This document shows positions 59,225 to 64,000 of a DNA stretch of 64,000 nucleotides, in pieces; position 1 is the stretch's first letter; every line of letters begins with the position of its first letter. A program made the translations under genes and the position numbers. The notes below the pieces were generated by a model. The model had not been told where the DNA came from. It saw nothing but the letters and a program-made list of their open reading frames with translations, and searched no databases. The stretch is taken from contig JAHDVF020001349.1 of the NCBI GenBank assembly GCA_022606425.2, positions 744,001 to 808,000 on the forward strand, read 5' to 3'. The DNA is from Lepidostoma basale (Eukaryota; Arthropoda; Insecta; Trichoptera; Lepidostomatidae).

Positions 59225-59870
59225 AGATACTCATATTGTGAATTGGACAAAGACAAAAATATTGAAAACATTAAAATCCATAAAGAAAATGTAGAAGTGG
59301 TTGTTGAATATGTGTACCTTGGTCATCTGTTGGCTTTTAGAAGAGGGGATCAAGTCAAGAAGATTGATAGGAGAATACAGTTCGGTTGGTCTGTATTTGG
59401 AAGGCTGGGCATCATCTTCAAGTCAGACATGCCACAAAACTTAAAAATAAAAATGCTGGAGCAGTGTGTGTTACCTGTGATGACCTATGGATGCGAGACA
59501 TGGACGTTAACTAAAGAAGCAATGCTCAAAATCAAAGTTGCATAACGGGACAAGGAAAGATCCATGTTGGGTATCTCGCTGAGGGACCATATACCCAACG
59601 TGGAATTTAGAAGATGTACCAGGGTCACCAATGTAGGATACGCATTGCGAGGATGAAGTGGCAGTAGGCTGGTCATGTGTGTCGACGGTATGATGGAAGA
59701 TAAAGCCAGAGGATGAAAGTTGAGCCGGAAAAGTGTCGGAAGACAGCCTACCAGATGAAGCGATGATATTGTGCGGACAGAAGGACCTGGAGAACACTGG
59801 CTAGAGACCGAGAGAGATAGCGTAGGGGTGGAGAGGCTTACGTCCAGCAGTGGATGAAGACACATATTAT
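59225..59870 (+). mobile_element. RTE-like LINE 3' end
   Basis: Frame 59243-59545: MDKDKNIENIKIHKENVEVV, VEYVYLGHLLAFRRGDQVKK, RRIQFGWSVFGRLGIIFKSD, VLPVMTYGCETWTLTKEAML (RT motif E and thumb), stop; then with breaks RSMLGISLRDHIPN...RVTNVGYA, ending AVDED. Same family as 17655-18130. Dead. Confidence 0.8.
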
Positions 59871-60114
59871 CAATTTTGCTATAATGATTTAGTTCATACA
59901 ATGTGACGGATACCTATTACAGATATTATAATGATTGCTAAGCGGTCCAAAAGGTATGTCTCAGTGGAAAAAATACGTTTAAATTAATTTGTAAGGTGTA
60001 AATGTAATACTATTCAAAATGTCAACAAAATTGGTTTTGCAACAATACTGTCGTCTTTATCATATACCCTTTTAACAAATATCAAACCTGTTGTATTTTT
60101 TTTACTAACATAAA

Positions 60115-60285
60115 CAACCGGCGAAGTTTTATTATATTTTATGGGAATTACATGTTTCGCCCTTCTAAGGCATTATCAAACATTTGATAATGCCTTAAAA
60201 GGGCAAAACATGTCATTCCCATAAAATATAAATAAAACTTCTAGAAAACCGACGTTTTCATTCATATTAATTATCCTATGGATTG
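60115..60285. repeat. Foldback MITE, copy F
   Basis: TTATATTTTATGGGAATTAC, ATGTTTCGCCCTTCTAAGGC / GCCTTAAAAGGGCAAAACAT, GTCATTCCCATAAAATATAA, GACGTTTTCATTCATATTAA. A near-perfect palindrome centred at about 60181. Confidence 0.85.
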
Positions 60286-60490
60286 GCTTGCGTCAAAGTC
60301 AAACATTGTTGCCGGTTCTAGGGATGCCATTTGGCCCTTTCATCAGGAAGTTTCTTGTTGCTTTACAAGTTGTTGTATACAAAAAGTCAAATAAACCCAA
60401 TTGCTATATACAATTTTAAAGTTTTTGATTCTCATGACATCTGTAGCCAGTCTATCGCCATTTTAATTTCCACTTGAATTCTACCAAATG
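60285..60490 (-). repeat. SINE body, headless copy 5
   Basis: It contains GGTTCTAGGGATGCCATTTG, CAAGTTGTTGTATACAAAAA and GATTCTCATGACATCTGTAG, as in 13446-13660, without the tRNA-like head. Confidence 0.6.
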
Positions 60491-60524
60491 TTTAAGTATG
60501 TTAACCAAATTATTGTTACTTAAC

Positions 60525-60722
60525 TAATGATGTATAACTCCATATTAAATAATTAATACGAATGAAAACCACTGTTTTCTAGAAGGTTTATTATATTTAA
60601 TGTGAACTACATGTTTCGCCTGTCTAAGGCATTATCATATGTGATGCCTTAGACAGGCAAAACATGTCATTTACGTAAAATGTAATAAAATTTCTAGAAA
60701 ACAGACATTCGTATTAATTTAG
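60525..60722. repeat. Foldback MITE, copy G
   Basis: TAATGATGTATAACTCCATA (outer arm), CATGTTTCGCCTGTCTAAGG / TGCCTTAGACAGGCAAAACA. Shares the CTGTCTAAGG variant with copies B and C, so there are two subfamilies (CTTCTAAGG and CTGTCTAAGG). Confidence 0.8.
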
Positions 60723-61035
60723 TTAACCAAATTTTCGCAATTTCAGTTCATTAGCGAATGTCTGGCTCCCTTGTGCGGAAACAATAATTGATCAATATCT
60801 TTAATTCCGGTCACATCAGTAATGTCATTTGATCACAAATAACTCCCAGTGGCTTAGTCTGCTCCACAATAGAGTGAATGGCGGCTGATTGGGCCGCGCC
60901 CACTTCCTCCGGACGACGAGTAACTTCTTCATTAGCCCTCACACTGCATTGTGGAGCCGGCCTTAAGATACTCTGTTTGAACCAAATTCGCAATATCAAA
61001 AATCATATGAATAGATTGTGGTTTGAAGAGTTAGA

Positions 61036-61447
61036 CGAGAATTCAATTCTTCATTATCAACTTTGGTCTCCGGCCGTCCACGGGGCTTGTTCTGCAGGTC
61101 GAAATTTCCAGAACGAAAACGTTGGAACCAAAAACGCACTGTGTTTTCTTTTGCGGCACCGTCGCCATACACATCATTAATCCTTCGAGCCGTTTCTGCA
61201 GCACTGGTGCCACGGTGGAACTCGTACTCGTAAATAACGCGATATTTCAAGTTTTCCATTTTGTAAACTGAGTGACGCAAAGAAAAAAACAATTGAGGAA
61301 AAAACAAATGAATTATAATTTTCGAAACACAAATACTTGAGTAAATAGCTGTATAAATTTGAATTTGGAATTCCTAACCAAAAAGAAGATATTTGAGATC
61401 AAAGTTGCCAGTACGGCAAAACGCCAATTTCATATGTAAGGACCTAA
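61036..61447 (-). pseudogene. Mariner 5' fragment, same family as 25457-26743
   Basis: The TIR end TTAGGTCCTTACATATGAAA (reverse strand, ending 61447 and followed by TA) and the transposase N-terminus MENLKYRVIYEYEFHRGTSA through GRPETKVDNEEL, then broken at about 61036. About 410 of 1287 bases are kept. The retained part is almost identical to the complete copy, so the two are close relatives. Confidence 0.92.
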
Positions 61448-61449
61448 TA

Positions 61450-61980
61450 TATAAAATGTTTCACGTTATTCGGAGAGTAACGTGATTGAAATAAATTCAT
61501 AATAACAAAATCTATCAGATATTCTATCAGTTAATAATCTTAATTTTACTAGAATCTCTCTGTGCGAATAGTCCATCAGTTGGTTCAACGATACACATTT
61601 TGTATGAGCAAAGACACAATCAATCTCTACGTCGTCTATGGCAGGGAGTAATAAAGTTAAAATATGAACAATATCATGAGAAAATGTTGGATTAGCATGG
61701 CGCTCGGCCACAAAGGACTTGGTAGTTATCACTGACTTACTTTATTATCAATTCAATTCAAATCTTATGCGAAAATACAATATCTCTATTCCCGTCGATA
61801 TGAGCACAATATGTCGATATTCTGTGGCGTTAAAACAAGGGGGGACTTTCGTGTTAAAATAAATTATCAGGGATCAAAATATAATATTTTTATGTAAGCA
61901 TTAAGTTCGTGCTTACACGTAACCACAATTTTACAAATTTTAGTTACATTTTTGTTAATAAATAAATAAAACGATATTTT
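61450..61980. other. AT-rich stretch, unassigned
   Basis: An 88-codon minus-strand frame at 61466-61732 has no recognisable motif. No repeat identified. Confidence 0.4.
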
Positions 61981-61984
61981 TTTT

Positions 61985-62300
61985 CTTCTGTGTTCGCCAA
62001 ACTTTGTGTTGTAGATGTTTTAATGGTCTTTTTCTTTTTTTGTATACTTTGTATATACAACACTATTAAAATTACATATCAGACATGTTTCGGACAACCA
62101 ATCCTTCTTCAGTGATACATATTATGAAGATACACATTTAAAATATTATAAAATTATTTACAAACATGATCAATTTTGACAAGTGTTAAAAAGATTTATT
62201 TTGAAAATTTCATTTTTGTCTTAATTACGTGAGCGACCGTTTTCGTCAGGCTCGCTGGCATCGACAAACTGGTGACGCTATTATTAACTGATTCCTTTAT
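61985..62300. repeat. Repeat with ACATGTTTCGGACAACC core
   Basis: TTACATATCAGACATGTTTC, GGACAACCAATCCTTCTTCA is a reverse-orientation GAAGAAGG...CCGAAACATGT module. Further on, TTTTCGTCAGGCTCGCTGGC (62238-62258) resembles, in reverse orientation, AGCAAGCCTGACGAAACC at 4181-4198, so the unit is dispersed. Confidence 0.5.
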
Positions 62301-62440
62301 ATACGTACAGATCGGGGGTGATATTCGTTATCTATACAAAATTAATATTAAAAAAATTATGTAAAATTAACTTAATTTAAATATTTAAATGTTGTTATTA
62401 AAGTTTTTACAACATTTTGAATGTATATATCTAGCAATAC

Positions 62441-62747
62441 GTTAATGGCGGTAGCCTTTCACATTGCGTTAATAAAAAGATCTTCTGCTTAATGCTTAAT
62501 CCAATCTTCATAGATGGCGCTAGTGTGTAGATTGAAATATAACATGTGAAGTTTGGTGTTACATAGTAGCATATATACAACTTCCAAAAATTTTTCAGAC
62601 ATGGTGGTCGTAAGAAGGGTGGAATGGGGAACGTTGTATTACATAAAGCGTGCGCTTAACCCAACTAAGGTCATAAGTCCTGTAAACACCTCGACTACCA
62701 TATTCTGTTCCCAATTTGCATCTTCGTCTCTATTGAGATACAATTAA
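62441..62747 (-). mobile_element. TIR MITE (TCTCAATAGAGACG family), truncated
   Basis: GGCGGTAGCCTTTCACATTG...GGGTGGAATGGGGAACGTTG...CATCTTCGTCTCTATTGAGA, TACAATTAA. One TIR only; the interior matches 4449-4960 and 5748-6204 in reverse. Confidence 0.7.
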
Positions 62748-63220
62748 TTCTTGATATTTAAGTTATTTAAGAGCATTATGTTTTCAATACAATGGAATTA
62801 AAATTGTTTACGGCTAACATGTTTATGTATGTAATGTTTGAAAAATAATACTTTTATTTATATATAGTTTGGTCCGCTGGTTGGCTTCCCCTTTTGATTT
62901 ATCCATCCATTAGTCCATGTTTGAGCTGCAAAGGTCTGGAATCATATAAAACATTTTTTAGCAGTAATTGGTTCTTGGAATTTTACTTATTTATTTATGG
63001 TGGTTATAACAAAAGTGATTTGGCAAAAAATAAAACATTGTTTTATTTCATTACTATTTTTAATGAACCTCCATTAAGAGACTTTACTTAAATCATTCGA
63101 TTATCTTAAAAAATTGCGTGAAACCACGAACTTAATGCTTATGATATCAACACTAAAATATTAAATATATAATATGTATAGGTGTGTAATAAATAAAGAA
63201 CATTATTTAGAAATATGACA
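62748..63220. other. AT-rich stretch, no gene seen
   Basis: Chance open frame at 62894-63091; no motif recognised. Confidence 0.4.
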
Positions 63221-63221
63221 A

Positions 63222-63400
63222 ACTAACTAACCATCACGCCGTTTCCCCTTAAGGTTAGGCAGAGAGGATCGACCATCACACTGCTCTATGCAGACATACC
63301 TACCTTTCGAGCTTCCTCTATATTCATATTCACATTCTTTTCAGTGATATAATTTCTACGGAATTTATTCTACATTTTTTCTTAATTTATTTTCTTGAGC
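63222..63400 (-). mobile_element. GTTA-tailed LINE 3' tip, antisense
   Basis: AACTAACTAACCATCACGCC, GTTTCCCCTTAAGGTTAGGC, AGAGAGGATCGACCATCACA, joined by a deletion at about 63335 to the region coding NSVEI. Confidence 0.75.
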
Positions 63401-63404
63401 AATA

Positions 63405-63720
63405 ATGTTAAATTCTTCTTCTTATCCTTCTTCCTTAGCCTATTCCCTTCCACTCCTGGACAAAGGCTTCCTCCATTTGCTTCCATGTCAGTCTGTCCTG
63501 TGCAGACTGCATCCAGGTTATTCCGACATGTCTGTTTATATCATCCTTCCACCGTAGTTGCGGTCGCCCTGCACTTCTCTTCGCCGTTCATGGTCTCCAA
63601 GTCAGCAGTCTTCTTGTCCATTTTTCATCTAAGCTTCTGCCATTTTAGAGTCGCCACCCGGTGGATGATGTCAGTGACCTTTGTTTTTCTCTCACCGTAT
63701 CGTTTCTGAATCTCAAATGC
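63405..63720 (-). mobile_element. RTE-like LINE 3' end, antisense
   Basis: TTCTTCTTATCCTTCTTCCT...CACTCCTGGACAAAGGCTTC, TGTCCTGTGCAGACTGCATC, CTTCCACCGTAGTTGCGG. On the minus strand this is the GRPQLRWKDDINRHVGIT-, AQDRLTWKQMEEAFVQEWKG-type end of RTE-like LINEs. Confidence 0.65.
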
Positions 63721-64000
63721 ATACTGACAAATTGGCGGGCAGAGACAACACTTTACAAATCTGAAAAGTTTCGCGTTTGACCGTGCGTTCAAGTTTCTTA
63801 TGAAACTAGTACAAACCAATATAGTCTTTAACTTGCTGGCATTAGAAACGTATTTACCTTTCATAATAGTGTTTGTAGTGGCTACAGTGTTTTACGCCAA
63901 ACCTCCGCAACTCCACTGCCGCCGTCATAACCGCGTATTAATGCAAAAATAAATCTGTGTCCCAAGATGGCGGTAAAAGGGTCTTCACCGCTCCGCTACT

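Overview
The window looks like insect nuclear DNA, most probably from a moth or butterfly. It is AT-rich, its genes have short exons separated by long introns, and most of it is transposon debris: mariner transposons, tRNA-derived SINEs, foldback MITEs and many 5'-truncated non-LTR retrotransposons. The lepidopteran assignment is inferred from this repeat mix. No bacterial, viral or organellar sequence is evident.

Two host genes can be recovered by joining exons on phase and homology. The first, about 6.8-29.8 kb on the plus strand, is an 11-exon gene of about 630 codons for a divergent SLC7 cationic amino acid transporter (CAT)-like protein. All ten splice junctions agree in phase if exon 2, which is very GC-rich, is allowed an internal frame correction. 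The order of segments is that of a CAT: TM1 region, C-x2-E loop, AR-rich helix, the NW and GW segments, the C-terminal CAT domain and a basic tail. Several residues normally diagnostic of transport are lost. A CpG-rich patch near 2.2-2.4 kb could be its promoter. The second gene, from about 43.1 kb on the plus strand, is a C2H2 zinc-finger gene whose fingers are split across introns (43082-43140, 43608-43691 and an exon present twice at 49595 and 55837).

Region by region: 0-6.8 kb holds LINE fragments, a pogo-like remnant, two TIR MITEs and two foldback MITEs. From 6.8 to 29.8 kb the CAT introns carry three mariner-type elements (two with intact transposase), SINEs, foldbacks and many LINE tails. 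From 31.8 to 33 kb there is a degenerate minisatellite array interrupted by a MITE. From 38.4 to 39.2 kb there is a GC-rich leader with a possible two-exon mini-gene. From 39.2 to 42.1 kb there are a 5'-truncated RT element with a clean 12-bp target-site duplication, a composite hairpin element and a gag-like ORF1 fragment. From 43.8 to 44.6 kb there is a possible solo LTR.

From 44.7 to 56.2 kb, two nearly identical copies of one zinc-knuckle / RT / RNase H LINE lie on either side of a 23-N gap. Both have the same 12-bp target-site duplication and the same 3' host flank, including the zinc-finger exon. This is most simply one locus represented twice by the assembly, although the copies differ structurally. 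From 56.2 to 64 kb there are an unrecognised coding fragment, the longest copy of a (GTTA)-tailed LINE, and more SINE, foldback and mariner fragments.

The most notable items are the degenerate CAT-like transporter, the duplicated LINE/zinc-finger locus with a templated hairpin in one copy, and a very numerous LINE family whose 3' end carries a conserved stem-loop and a GTTA tail. Two small composite elements have captured that tail in both orientations. All boundaries were read by eye; no alignments or searches were run.
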